A DNA stretch of 64,000 nt, taken from Azolla caroliniana (lineage: Eukaryota; Polypodiophyta). The notes beneath the pieces were generated by a model, which worked only from the letters and a program-made list of their open reading frames with translations, was not told the DNA's origin and did no database searches. The DNA lies in contig JBHGNT010000006.1 in NCBI GenBank assembly GCA_043228905.1, positions 12,648,001 through 12,712,000 on the forward strand, given 5' to 3'. Below are positions 22,055 through 33,850 of this stretch, piece after piece (position 1 is the stretch's first letter; every line of letters begins with the position of its first letter). A program made the position numbers and the translations under genes.

Positions 22055-22058
22055 ATTT
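21812..22058. promoter_or_regulatory. Trehalase promoter/leader microsatellites: (TA)n, G-box, (AC)n, (TC)n
   Basis: (TA)n at 21812-21829 could serve as a TATA region. A CACGTG G-box is at 21833-21838. Alternating (AC)n and (TC)n tracts fill 21942-22058. They lie 100-350 bp upstream of the trehalase ATG, so they are promoter or 5' UTR. The transcription start cannot be placed from sequence. Confidence 0.5.
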
Positions 22059-22164
22059 TCTCTTTAGTTACGTTCTTTTTTATTATTCTTTCTTCCTCCT
22101 CCTTCTCCTCGCTCCTCGCTCCTCCTCCCTCCCTCACTCACTCCTCGCTCCTTCCTTGGTGGCC

Positions 22165-25100
22165 ATGGCCACGAGCACAAATACATACTCTGAACAACCC
22201 TTTTCTTCTTCTTCTTCTTCCTCTTCCTCTTCCTTCTCCTCCTCCTCCTCCTCCTCCTCCTCCTCCTCCTTCTTCTTCCTCCGTCTTCCTTCTTCTTCTT
22301 CTTCTTCCTCCTCCTCCTCCTCCTCCTCCTTCTCCTTCTTTTTCTTCTTTGTGCTGCTGGCTATGGATCCTCAATTAGCTTCTTCTGTACAAACTGTATC
22401 CCTCATAACCCCTCCTCCTCCTCCTGATCCTCCCCTCCGCCTCCTCTCCTTTCTCCAACAGATTCAAGTGTCTGCTGCATCCTCCTCCTCCTCCTCCTCC
22501 TCCTCCTCCTCCTCCAGCAGCAGCAGCAGCAATAGCAGCTATCACTCACCTTCCTCCTCCTTTGATCCCAAGACCTATGTCGATCTCCCCCTCCGCTACC
22601 CATTAAATCCAACTTCCATGGCTTTCAACGCCCTTCCTCGCTCCCCCTCTGGCAGAATTCCCCCTGGTAACTATTTCTTCTTCTTCTTCCTCTTCTTCCT
22701 AGTACATATTATTATTAGTAGTTTCTGAAGAGGAAGATCGAAACGAAATCACCTGTCTTCCCTTTGTGCCCAACACAACACATTTCATCATTGCATTGTT
22801 TCTGTCATTATTTTCACCTGCTGTTTATCTACTTTATACACATCTTCTTCTTCTTGTCTCCCCAAACACAGATCTTGTCTGTATTTCAAATACCCTTTTT
22901 TTTTTCTTTTGCGGCGCCTCCTTATTCCCATTGCAGTAGAAATTTGTCTCTTCTCCCTCTTCCACGAACTCCTCTGTCTTTCTTTTTTTTCCTCCTTTCA
23001 ATACATTCTCCTAATTCCCACACTTTGTTTTCCCTTCTTTCTTCGTTATTATTTTGGGTTCTGCCTTCCTTCGTCTCTAATTTACATTCACAGAGGTATT
23101 TCAACAGTTCATCGAGGACTACTTTGACAAGGCAGGCAGTGACCTGGTGGAGCACACACCGTCAGATTACAAGGCCGAACCAGCAGGCTTCCTGCCGGGG
23201 CTCCAGGACGCCCAGCTCCGGGTTTGGGCCCTGGAGGTGCATGCCGTGTGGCCCCGTCTTTCTCGCAGAGTCTCCGAAAGCGTGGCGGAGGAACCCGGAC
23301 AGCACACTCTCCTGCCGCTGCCCAACCCAGTCATTGTCCCTGGATCCCGTTTCAGAGAAGTCTACTACTGGGACACCTACTGGATCATCAGGTCTTTTTT
23401 CTTTACCACTTCATCTCTCCAATGGTTCTGTCTATAATATATATATATATATACACACCTCCACGTTCTATTTGTCGTAAAAATGGGTACGTGGTTGGTT
23501 TCAAGAAAGTTTCTTTGCATTATGTATGCTGATTGGGTCTTCTTCTTTTCTGGTTTCCCATTTCTGTTATGAGTACATATATGCATCAGAAAGTGATGAG
23601 GACCTACTCCGCATGCCTTTTAAACCTCACATAAGCAAATTATTAGAATCTAATGGATATGCTCTTAAAATCCACTAACTTCCTAAATTTACTTAGTTTT
23701 TACCGAAAGCCGTGCATAAGGATTGCTAGATGAGCTGTTCCCTGTATATATACATACATGCACACCCTTAAGAATCTCATGCCCAGATCATAACCTTCCA
23801 GGCACATCCACTATCCACATTAATTGGTTGATGTGTTTTCTCATAACACCCTTTTGGTAGTAGGGCCTGGAAACTGAGAATCTGGACCTGCTCTAATTCA
23901 TCATATCCCTGTAAATAATGCTCGTATATGACACTGAAGATTAACCTTCATATTTTATTTTCTTTAATTTGCAGAGGTCTCATCGTTAGTAAAATGTTTG
24001 ATACCGCGAAAGGCATGGTAGAGAATCTCCTGCACCTTGTGAAGGTATATGGATTTGTACTAAATGGAGCAAGGGCTTACTACGAGAATCGAAGGTCATG
24101 TTTTGTTCTTGTTTGCCAATTCTTGCTTGTTGATATCCTGATGCAGTGCATCAATTTCTAAGGTTTCGATGGAGTCACAATCCTCATTATCTAGTACAAA
24201 GTTCTTCTGTGTTTGACAATTACTTATGATTTAAAATTGAGGTTAATGTGACCAATGTGAGTATTTTAATTGTTGGAGTTTGGTCACAATTTCTCACAAT
24301 GATCCTAAGAAATTGCACAAGTAAACTCCAAAGAGTGAGATAATATGAAAATGCTCTCTGCTTCTAAACTTTTGGAAAGTGGTCACGAACTCATTCTAAA
24401 TTAATTATATAGAATCTCAACGTTCACTATTCTGTAATAGATCTTGTGTGTAAAAAGAGTGAGCACAGACACCACAACCAGCTTTTTCACATTTTCCTGT
24501 GATTCAAGTAAACTTTTTTAAAATTAACGAAAATGTTCAAGCTTGACATGCGTGAAATCTCCATACAAGCTTCAATCATTACTAATGATTTAATTTATTC
24601 TGGTAAACTTCCTAAGGTATCTTTGCTGAAATGCTAACTTGATTTGCAGTCAGCCGCCTCTTCTTAGTGCCATGGTTCGGGAAGTCTATTCTGCGACCAA
24701 TGATTCTCGATTATTAGAGAAAGCCTTGCCTTTACTCATTCGGGAGCACAAGTATTGGACTTCAGGTTAGAGTGTTTTGTTTTGTCTTTCAAAGGATGGA
24801 AATTCTAAGACTCGTGTATCTGAGCATGGTATCCTTGTTTCACAGATCCAAAACAGGTCACTATTGTAGATGGAGAAGGGCACAAGCATTTTCTTAGCAG
24901 GTATTTTGCAGGTTGGAGAGCACCACGCCCAGAATCTTTCACCATAGTAAGTGCTTCGGTGAAAGATGGAGACAGAGATTTGTTTGTTACAACACTTGAC
25001 AGAATTCCTAGAATTGAGGAACTTCTTTTCCTTGCTTCCAGGACATGGATGTGGCAAAAAGTGTCTCAAAAAGTAAACGAGAAGATCTTTATCATGATAT

Positions 25101-27134
25101 TGCTACAGCTGCTGAAAGTGGTTGGGATTTCGGTTCACGTTGGATGAGGTTTGCTTTGTCCTTTGTCAGCATCTCAAAGTATATATTCTAGTATTTGTCG
25201 TTGTTGAAGTATTGTTGTTTGAACAACAGAGATCAGCAGAACCTTAGGACATTGTTCACTTCCTCCATCGTACCAGCAGATTTGAATTCCTTTTTATTCC
25301 AGGTGGGGAAGCAATTGCTCTCAGTGAAAACTAATAAAATTCTAGTTTGAAACTGGTTGACTCATGCACTAGATGATTTTCTCACATTACTGATCCTGGC
25401 TGTCATATTGTTATGATTGCTTGCACCTTTCTCCACTTGCTCACTGCCTAAACTACGGCTGCCTCTATTAAAAATCTCTGCAGAGATATTCATTGCCGAG
25501 GAGGATACACAACAAATCCACTCAAGCTTGATATCTTAGATGCTGAATTTTATGAGTAGCCCTTAGAATGGATCTTTCTATACTAAGGGGTGTTAACCTT
25601 GATTGTGGAATTCTCCTTGGCTAGCTTTGGAGAAAGGTGAGGAGCATTTGGTGAACTGCAAATCTGTCAATAGTTTCAATTGTTTCTATTAGATATGAGA
25701 TGCCATTAATTCCTAATTGCCAATCAATACTTATATCATCTGCTTTTTACTATTGTGTGCTTTTCAACTTTAAGAGCAGATGGAAAACAATATTGCATTC
25801 ATAGCAAAAACGCTAGGGATTCATGCCACTGCCAAGAAGTTTGCAAATGCAGCCAGAGCACGGAAACGGGCAATACAATCAATTCTTTGGAATGAAAAGA
25901 TGGGGCAATGGCTTGACTATATTCTTGATCCTGAGGAGTGTCAGATCTGTGACAATGAAGTACGATCAAATTAAATTCTTTCTATATTATGCCTCACTTG
26001 GATTGCTGTTGCGTATGTCTCTTTGCATGCAAGACTCTTAAGGATAACACCCTTTCATGGTGTTGCTTGCAGAAAGTTTATAATTGGAATGAAGAGGATC
26101 AACATAAGATTATAAGCGCCTCTAATTTCTTGCCACTTTGGACTGGCATTTTGAGTGCAGGTATACATAAAACATATGGGATCATATGTAACATGCATGT
26201 TTACTATGAAAACAAATGTTGCATGTGATCATCATCCATGATTTATTCTGGAGTCATCTTGTTAGTTGCAGTGCCCTCTTCTTATCCATATTTTGTCTGC
26301 ATCAGTTCATTCCGATGAATGCCAATTTAAACCTTTTCCCTTGCTTTCAATGTTCAGATGACTCAAATATGATGAAAATAATAGATGCATTGACTCACTC
26401 TGGGCTTCTTTGTCGTGCTGGAATTGCAACATCACTTAGGGAGACTGGACAACAATGGTGAGGTTTACCTTTTCTTTCACACAACTAAAAAATAAACCAG
26501 AATCCTTATCTAGGGATGGAGTTCTCTGTAAGTTTTGGGATTGAAATGCAATAACTATGATTGTTTCCAAACGAATGTTCCATGGAACTAAAAATATAAA
26601 ATGACTAATGATAGAGCTATGAAAAATCCACTGTTCCAAATTTAGAAATCCATTTTACATAATTGTGCAGGGACTTTCCGAATGCATGGCCTCCATTGCA
26701 GCACATGATCATAGAAGGCTTAATGTTGTATGGCTCTAATGAAGGTAAAGCCTTGGCTAAGGTCATAGCGCAAAGGTGGATAGAAACCAACTTTGTGGTT
26801 TACAGTGAAACTAGTCATATGTTGGAGAAGTATGATGCAACTGTATGTGGGGGAACAGGTGGAGGGGGAGAATACCAGCTACAGGTAAATGCTTTTCCTT
26901 TTATGATGATTGATTCAGCTTTTAAAATGGCAGTTTTAGATCTTTGATATCAAAAGCTTATACTGTGTGCTCCTATGTTTGAGGGGATAGACTGGATTTG
27001 GATGGAGTAATGGTGTGGTTCTCTGCCTACTTAATGACTTTGGGCCTTCTTTGAGGGTCTCATCGGTTTGTGCTGTAGATGGCTCTTTACGAGGTATTTT
27101 CCTTATTCAATTATCTCCGAATCATGGTGCATAG
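22165..27134 (+). CDS. TRE1: Trehalase (GH37, EC 3.2.1.28), 12 coding exons, 680 aa
   Basis: Hydrolyses trehalose to two glucose; in plants it is a membrane-anchored, apoplast-facing enzyme. Exons: 22165-22666, 23094-23391, 23975-24094, 24650-24765, 24846-24946, 25042-25148, 25230-25302, 25780-25959, 26073-26160, 26358-26457, 26671-26884, 26991-27134. All introns are GT-AG and all phases join. Seen: trehalase signature 1 PGSRFREVYYWDTYW (250-264), ESGWDFGSRW with Asp408 at the general-acid position, signature 2 QWDFPNAWPP (561-570; PNA instead of the usual PNG), LEKYD with Glu614 at the presumed base, and GGGGEY (625-630). The N-terminus (about 12-72) is poly-Ser from TTC/TCC repeats plus FSFFFFFVLLA, a possible anchor. 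Met67 (22363) is an alternative start. The C-terminal tail after LLNDFG does not look like the usual one, so the last splice or stop may differ. No lesion was found. Confidence 0.93.
22202..22532. repeat. (TTC/TCC)n tracts encoding poly-Ser in trehalase exon 1
   Basis: Two blocks, about 22202-22350 and 22480-22532. They give long Ser runs in the trehalase frame. The same tracts create long false frames on both strands. Length polymorphism is likely. Confidence 0.85.
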
Positions 27135-27420
27135 ATGACAACTTTAAAATGTGCTAACTCTTGTTTAAGGATAATAGTTTCATTGTTGCTGTGCAGGTCC
27201 TTCAAGCGATTTGTGCAGAGGCTAACTGAAGGATTTATTTTACCTATATCTACATTGAACACTATTTATTACCTTACTCTCTTATAGACATACTTATAGA
27301 CAGGAAAAATATAGAATCCAGAATAACATGGAGCAAGCAGTTATGTACTTTTTATTTTGTGTTGAAAGCTACATTTTTGCTGTAAATGCTCATTTTTAAA
27401 GCTTATTAAATAAACCTGTC
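27135..27420 (+). other. Probable trehalase 3' UTR
   Basis: No coding signal. AATAAA at 27409-27414 is a candidate polyadenylation signal about 275 bp after the stop. Confidence 0.45.
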
Positions 27421-30400
27421 TCTATCCCACACAGGTCAAGAGGTCTAATTGATGATGAATATGTACTTAATGACAGTTTTTTAGGTCCCTTTTGTTCATT
27501 ACCTTGTCATCTGATCAGAAACTTTTGTATTGCCTTTCCTTAAAAACCTGTTATGGCACGATTTCTCTGATGTGATAATTTGATACCATACCATACCTGT
27601 ATACTTATAGCATGTTTTCTTGTGGAGTGAAATCACATGTATTAAGAGAATAATGTAGAAGACAGTAAGCTGGATCAAATAGAAATGGTTGTACACTTTT
27701 GATGGTGGACTAAGTGGTAACCGTTCATGACACACTTACTGCACTACTCTACTTGTCTGGCACAACTCTACCAATATAGCCAGGCGACAAAATTTTCCTT
27801 ATTTTTCTTACGTTAGTACATTATACAAGTGATAACTTTAAAATGATCTGTTATTTTATATATCATATAAAATAACGTATATCATACTTTTGTTAGTCTT
27901 ATTTTTGTGCCCTAAGCGAAGTGGAGTTGTGGAGCGTAGAGTCTACACCAATTTGCGTGCCTAGGTTCTTTTGTTTACCTTGGATCTGATGCATCATATC
28001 TCACGTGCATATTTATCGTGCTAAGTTTGAATAATCGGGTGGATCTGCACAGTTATGTATGAATTATTTGTACTTTTTATATTATTATTGCTCTAAACAA
28101 AAGGCGTAGATCATGGAGATGACCCCAATTTGCAGCCCTCACTTCTTCAGTTTGTGCCCTAAGCAAAGCTATGGGGCACAAAGGATAACCCGATTTGCTC
28201 GCCCCACTTCTTCAGTTTTGGTTAGATATAATGCATGATATCGTTTATATATTAATCGAATTAAGTTCTAATAAAAAAGTGGGTCTGCATGATTATGCAT
28301 GAACTAATTGCCATTTTTATATCTAAAAATGCCATGTTGGCGTCTGTTCTTCAAGAATTTGTTAGGCTAACTAAAGTGGGAATTTCTAAAATTGCTCTAT
28401 ATTTATTGGCTTCTGTTCATTTATATTCTGTCTTGGTACAACAAATGACAAATTAAACGGTTCAATTATCTTCTAGTAACTGTGCATTACCTGAGCAATC
28501 AAGCAAAGTTACTTTCGCCAAAATTAAAATGTAACATATTGGAACTAGAAGAGGGTAGAAGTTTAGGAAAAGCTCAAATGCTAGAAAGAGAAATACCTAT
28601 GTTGAAGGGGCATATCTGTTGCTACAACATCCAAACCAGGAGCATTTTTTCATTGCCGTTGTGAAGGAAAGTAGGGATGACGGAAGATTACTATACTGAA
28701 ATAGAGCAGCTATCTAGCAATCATGTGATTGATACGTTGCAACAACTAAAGTTAACTTGGGACAGGGCAGCACATTCCACGCAAAGGGAAAGGAGTTTTG
28801 CATCACAAATCACTCCACAATCGAAAATTAAATTAAAAGTTAGAACTTAGGACGCCGCCTTTTCTCTTTGGTCTGTTACCAATTATAGAAGTGATTTAAG
28901 CCTGAGCATCCTGAAGCTTACGCATATTAAGCCTGATCTTCATCCTCATTGAGCCTAAATTTCATCCTCATATTGAAGCTTACGCACATGATTGTCAGGC
29001 TTCCCTTTTCTCTCAATTTTACCTTTAACATAGGTAATCAATCCTACCGTCAAAGAACATATCCCACAATGGAACACCTTTTAAGTTCTACAAAGAAACT
29101 TATTTCTTTATCAAATAATCCTCACTGACAGCAATGAACCCCATACCAATTGTTTTGCAAGTTACCGTTGAATTGCCACAGCAAAAGTTCTGAATCAGCT
29201 GAAATATTGAAATACAATACTTCATTATTTCTGGTCTCAATTTTACGTAAAATATCCCTGGCACTTTTCTTTCAATGAAAAGCAAATCCTTAAAACGTCA
29301 TGTAATTATAAAATGCATATTCTAATATTAAAAAAATGTGTACACATGTAAGAGAAAGAAAATCGATATGAAGATCAATCGAACAAAGTTCAATACATGT
29401 CAAGCAATTATGAATTTTGACTCATTACTCTATATTCAATTATAGACATCAATTACTCATTACTCGTTACTCTATTTTGACTCATTTCTTTGTCTATGTT
29501 CCAGATTCTGAACAATTTGCCAATTTCCCCATACATCAATCGTGTTTTAGTTGATCTTTCATTTCCGATCTATGACAGAAATTCGGATGAGGGAGAACTC
29601 CAAGGAAGCAATAAATTGGGCAAATCCCATAATTTTCAGGCTGATATAATAACGTATCTATGGTACAGCACTCCTTATGCAATTTTCAGGCTGATACCTC
29701 AGAAGGCTGCATGCTTCTATCGATATATATATATATATATGAATTACATCACCACCATATTCGAAAGCCATGTCACGTTTCTTAAGGTCACAAACCCAAC
29801 CTAAAGAAAGAAACTTGGGGAGCTTCAAGCTTTTAGAAGAACTCTAAATGGTCTCTTCCTGATCAATGTGGGCATTTAAGAACTTTTCTACACATCATCA
29901 TGCAAACCGTATCTAAATGTCACAAACCCAACCTAAAGAAAGAAACTTCAGCACCTGCAAGCTTTTGAGAGAATTCTTTGGTCTGGTCCTGATAAATTAT
30001 GTGGCATTTAAAAACTTTTTCTACAATCTATCATGCAAACCATTTCAAAAGGTCACAAATCCAACCTATTAAAGAGAGAAACTTGCTTTGTGGTTGTCCT
30101 ATCTCCCATGCTGCCTGACGCATAGTAGTGACTTTCAGATATATGGATTTTAGAGTACGAAATTCTCCTGGTCTCCATTCAATATGTAGGAGAAGAACTG
30201 AGCATGAAATTGTGCTCTTTATCCCATGGCAAGATATCAGCATAGAAACATATTTTGTGTTTCTCAATCTCATTCCAAGCGCTGGCTGAAATAAGCCCCG
30301 GATGTCAAAGAAAGAAAGATATATTAATGTCTATTAGAGGCTGAAATCGACCTATGAGACAAACCATGATTACAAATTTTGTATGAACTCAAGTTATTCA

Positions 30401-31070
30401 TACTGAATAAAAAATAAAAGCTCTAGGTTTTCTAAAGATTCCTAATACTGATCTTAATGCATTCTGCCAAATGATGCTAGAGAGACATTTTACAAGGCTT
30501 AGCACATTTAGTCTATAACTGATGCATATGGGATTAGTAATGGTGCGGTGACATGGTATCCCAAGTTGGTTGTGGAGTGGCACTCTCTACATTCAGAACA
30601 TGGTAATGATCTTGATGCATGGGGTGGGGTCGAATGATACTTTCGTCTAGACAATTTTGCATGCATGAAGTATATGATGATATCATCTAGTGTTGGTTGG
30701 TATGACCCATGTGCTTTTGCATCCCAGCATTGAGGAGGGTCTTTGTTGTTATCATTGACATTTTTCTGCTTACTTGATTGTGAGTGCTTAACATGGCAAT
30801 GGAGTGGGTGTAACCATATGGGATCTACTGCAATGATGTCTATTGACCTTGCATCCAATTGGTAATATAGGACTTGATTCCATCTGTTGAATGATGGCCA
30901 AGTTGGCAAAGAGGGTGTCAAATTGTGGCTGAGCAGCTGACACAACCTGTTCTCTCTTCCACACTCTCCATTTCCATTTGCTGTCTACTCATGCTCACTC
31001 ACCTCATCAAGTTGTCATTCTTTTCGCCACAATTTTTTTTTTTGTACTAACGTAGAAGCAGAGTAACACT
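27421..31070. other. Spacer with degenerate tandem repeats, no gene seen
   Basis: AT-rich non-coding DNA. It holds a diverged pair of about 250-bp units (27900-28110 and 28150-28325, sharing GTGCCCTAAGC and the GGGTCTGCA/TTATGCATGAA blocks), three units of 132-133 bp starting at 29787, 29919 and 30052, and an (AT)n tract at 29723-29741. The 145-codon minus frame at 30508-30945 has no motif I recognise. Confidence 0.6.
29787..30080. repeat. Three-copy 132-bp degenerate tandem repeat
   Basis: Units begin GTCACAAA(C/T)CCAACCTA at 29787, 29919 and 30052. The first two full units share GCATTTAA(G/A)AAC and CATGCAAACC blocks. Confidence 0.85.
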
Positions 31071-31074
31071 CGGC

Positions 31075-31525
31075 AATGGTTCGGTTTGAACCGAGCCGAG
31101 CCGAACCGCGAAACCATGGCTTCATGGTTTTAAACCGTTTGGTTTGGTTCTAAGTTCAGGTTTTTTTAAACGGTTTCGTTTAGTTTCAACAACTCGAAAC
31201 TACGATTTAAACACTTTAACAAAAAAAAAGATTTACTTTAGTTTTAAAATTTCTTTAAAGATTTCATTTATTTTTAAAATTACATTTGAGCAATCTTTTC
31301 GTTTCTAAGCCTTACTCTCACATTTTAGGAAAATCTTTAAAATTTTGAAAATTTAAAATTGAATTTTGACCTAAGTTGAAAACCGAAATTGAACCATGAA
31401 ACCGCAGTTTTAATGTTTGGAAAAATTGTAACAGTTCGGTTTAATGGTTTCTTGGTTTGGTTTATGTTTCAAAATGTTTTAACGGTTCGGTTTTGACACT
31501 CTCAAACCGAACCGAACCGAAACAC
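31075..31525. repeat. AACCG/CGGTT-rich repeat, MITE-like
   Basis: Both ends are rich in GGTTCGGTTT and its complement AACCGAACC (31079-31115; 31480-31520), and the interior is AT-rich. The inverted, redundant ends suggest a foldback or MITE-like repeat. I could not define exact TIRs or a target duplication. Confidence 0.45.
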
Positions 31526-31539
31526 GAAAGTGGCTATTG

Positions 31540-32284
31540 GCGGTTCTGTCCGAAGTGGCTACAGTCCATTGACTTAGCCGAGTTGGACATGAGTATGCTG
31601 ATTGATTAGCCGATTGGATTTCAGATGACAGTTGGGTACTAAACTTGCTCGGAGTGACTACAACGATTGGAGGGACAAAGCCGACTAGTCTTTCCGAATG
31701 TTGCCTAATCGAATTGAGCACAATTAACTGTCAATTTGAATCCGTTTACTGATTTCAATGGTCAATTATAGATTTAGGTTCCTTTGTGTTGTTTTCTAGG
31801 TCAATCCTACTTCGGGTGGCTACAACAACGAGAGGAACAAATCCGATTGGTCTTTCCGAATGTCGTCTAGCCGAATGAAGCATAGAAGGGGGTTGTTCCT
31901 AGGGTGGACTTTGCTTCGAGTTGTTACGACAAGCAAGTGAACAACATCGAATAACCTATTCAATTGTTGCCTAACTGGATGAAGCACAAGTATGGACGTC
32001 ATATTTGGAATTCCACTTCGAGCGGTTACAATCACAGAGACAAAGAGTAGCTGGTTGGCTTACTCTAGAGGTGATTTAACACAATGAAGTGCAGACCTGC
32101 GGTTGTTTCTTATAAGGAGAATATGATCTTGTGAGAGTTACTTGACTGAAGATTTCAGCTGGGTTGAAATCTTAGAATCTATTATATGAAGGTGAAGTTG
32201 ATAGGAAGATCTTCAAGGGTTGCCAAAAGATGAGATGTTGATGAAGACAGGAAGACGACTGTCAACAAAATACAAGAACACCAA
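31540..32284 (-). repeat. Non-coding interior of LTR element K with ~105-165-bp degenerate repeats
   Basis: At least four diverged units start with GNGTGRCTACAA-like blocks near 31651, 31816, 31918 and 32022, each followed by CCGAATGTYG/TTGCCTAA blocks. They lie directly downstream (minus strand) of a Met-tRNA-type primer-binding site at 32285, so they occupy the place where gag should be. No gag-like protein is readable, which suggests a non-autonomous element. Confidence 0.55.
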
Positions 32285-32674
32285 GCTCTGATACCAGATG
32301 TTGGAACCAACCGTCAAGTGCGGAACAAGAATCAACATTCTTCTTATGAAGACCTCAAGTAGATAACAAATAGTAATTGTAGATTCCAGTTGTAAAAGAA
32401 ACTTAATCAGAGACAAGATCAACGAGAAGACAAGGAGAAGAGAAACACCAAAGTAGGCAAAAGCCAATGTAACCGTATTATTCTGCTCTTAAAGTTACAA
32501 AGGCACAATATACAAAAATGAACAACAACAACAACCAAAACTAGGTTACAAGAGTGAGTTTAAATACCAACTGACTTAGGGCAACTGCCCTTTCCACTAT
32601 TTACATAATGTTACAAAATGGACCGTAGATAGACAAGAAAGATAGGCTGAAAATGTACAAAATAGAAAACAACA
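32285..32674 (-). repeat. LTR and primer-binding site of element K
   Basis: The complement of 32285-32296 is exactly TGGTATCAGAGC, the initiator-Met-tRNA primer site, two bases inside a TGTTGG... boundary at 32299. The LTR is taken to 32674 (CAACA). The outer edge is a guess because no second copy is present. Confidence 0.6.
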
Positions 32675-32686
32675 AGTCGATAGAGA

Positions 32687-33149
32687 ATACACAGTACACA
32701 GGTTTTATGTGGAAAACCCTAAATAGGGGCCACGGTCAACAGATCTTCACTATGAACAAAGATACACAAAGGAAAAACAAATTTACAAATCTCTGTAAAT
32801 CAGAGAATACCCACTTAGGGTTTTGGCCAGTTCCACTAAACTATGCCTCTCTCTCGTGCACCCTCGCGTCTCTTCCTACCCTCTACTACTCTCACTTCTG
32901 CTCTCTACTACAAAACCTCTATATGCATCATTACTGATAAGTTTTCCCTAGCTATTCCTATTTATAGGAGAGGTATTTTATTATAATAATAATAATAATA
33001 ATTAATCAGCCCGCCTGACTTGTCGGCCTTGTCTTCGACCTGGGGCATCCATCCAATGTAGTCGAAATTAATAGTCAACTCTCTATTCGACTGTCGACTT
33101 CTCCCATTTGGACAATGTGAATATGTCCATTAGAAACCCGTATTCGACA
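32687..33149 (-). repeat. LTR-like repeat G, left copy
   Basis: Nearly identical to 40266-40735. On the minus strand it starts TGTCGAATAC, has a TATAAATA box (complement near 32959-32966), and ends in a GGTTTTCC...TGTGTATTCT block that also occurs in the copia E LTR. Its inner end is truncated next to element K. Confidence 0.75.
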
Positions 33150-33205
33150 TTGTTGCCATCTGTGAAAGATTGCTTGCGGAAGCGTTAGAAGGAACAATAC
33201 ACAAA

Positions 33206-33850
33206 GATTGCTCGCACTCCTTGTCCGATCCGGTCCCGTTTGCCGTGACCCCTTTGGTTCTGCGCGCCTTGACCTTTGGCATGTCTGCTCAATAGGCCCA
33301 TCTCAGCTTCTTCGCTGCTATGACTTCGGCGCTTGCTGATCCGTCGGTTCCTCCATGATGGCATTGACTTCCGTTGCGTCCGTGTCTCCTTGGCCTCTCG
33401 TTGATCTGACTCATCCCGATCTGTCTGTTGATCCGAGTCGGCTGTCTCTGACTTGTTCCAGCTCTTGTCCAAATCGGTATCCTCCGAATTCGATTTTCGG
33501 CTTCATGCCTCTCACCACATCGGACCACGTCCGGGTCTTGGCCTTCTCCGTGCTTCCCTTGGCTTCTTCAGCCGTTTCACCGAAGTCGAATTCTTCATTC
33601 GACTCCGCATCATGGCCATTACGATCGTGATGACCTCCGTATAGCATGCACTTCTCTTCCTGAGTGTACACTTCTTCTTCACATCCGCTCACTCCGACCT
33701 ATTCGGATCTGCCGACTTCCTTCGTCGACTCGGCTTCATTTTTCTTCTTATCTCCACCTCTACCGGTTCTTCTCTTACCTACCGGTTCAACAGTTTTTTT
33801 GCCTTTGCCCGTTTCGGTAGTGTCTTTGCCCTTGCGTCTCCCCCTCAAGT
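33206..33850 (-). other. Unexplained coding-like tail between F RNase H and LTR remnant
   Basis: After the RNase H end (ADIFTKPL-like block, then MLGVQHLDVSHLRG) the minus strand reads as Lys/Glu-rich protein in overlapping pieces: 33699-33881 and 33411-33692, the latter with TWSDVVRGMKPKIEFGGYRF. Copia elements normally pass straight from the polypurine tract (a GAGGGGGAGA-like tract at about 33838-33848) into the LTR. I do not recognise this protein. It may be captured host sequence or LTR that happens to be open. Confidence 0.4.

Noticed and set aside
21757-22728. 323-codon frame starting at 21757 as the trehalase N-terminus
   Set aside because: The part before 22165 is microsatellite ((AC)n, (TC)n) read as protein; the ATG at 22165 is in the same frame with better context, and 22667 onward is intron.
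30508-30945. 145-codon minus-strand open frame as a gene
   Set aside because: No motif, no start context or neighbours, composition like the surrounding spacer.
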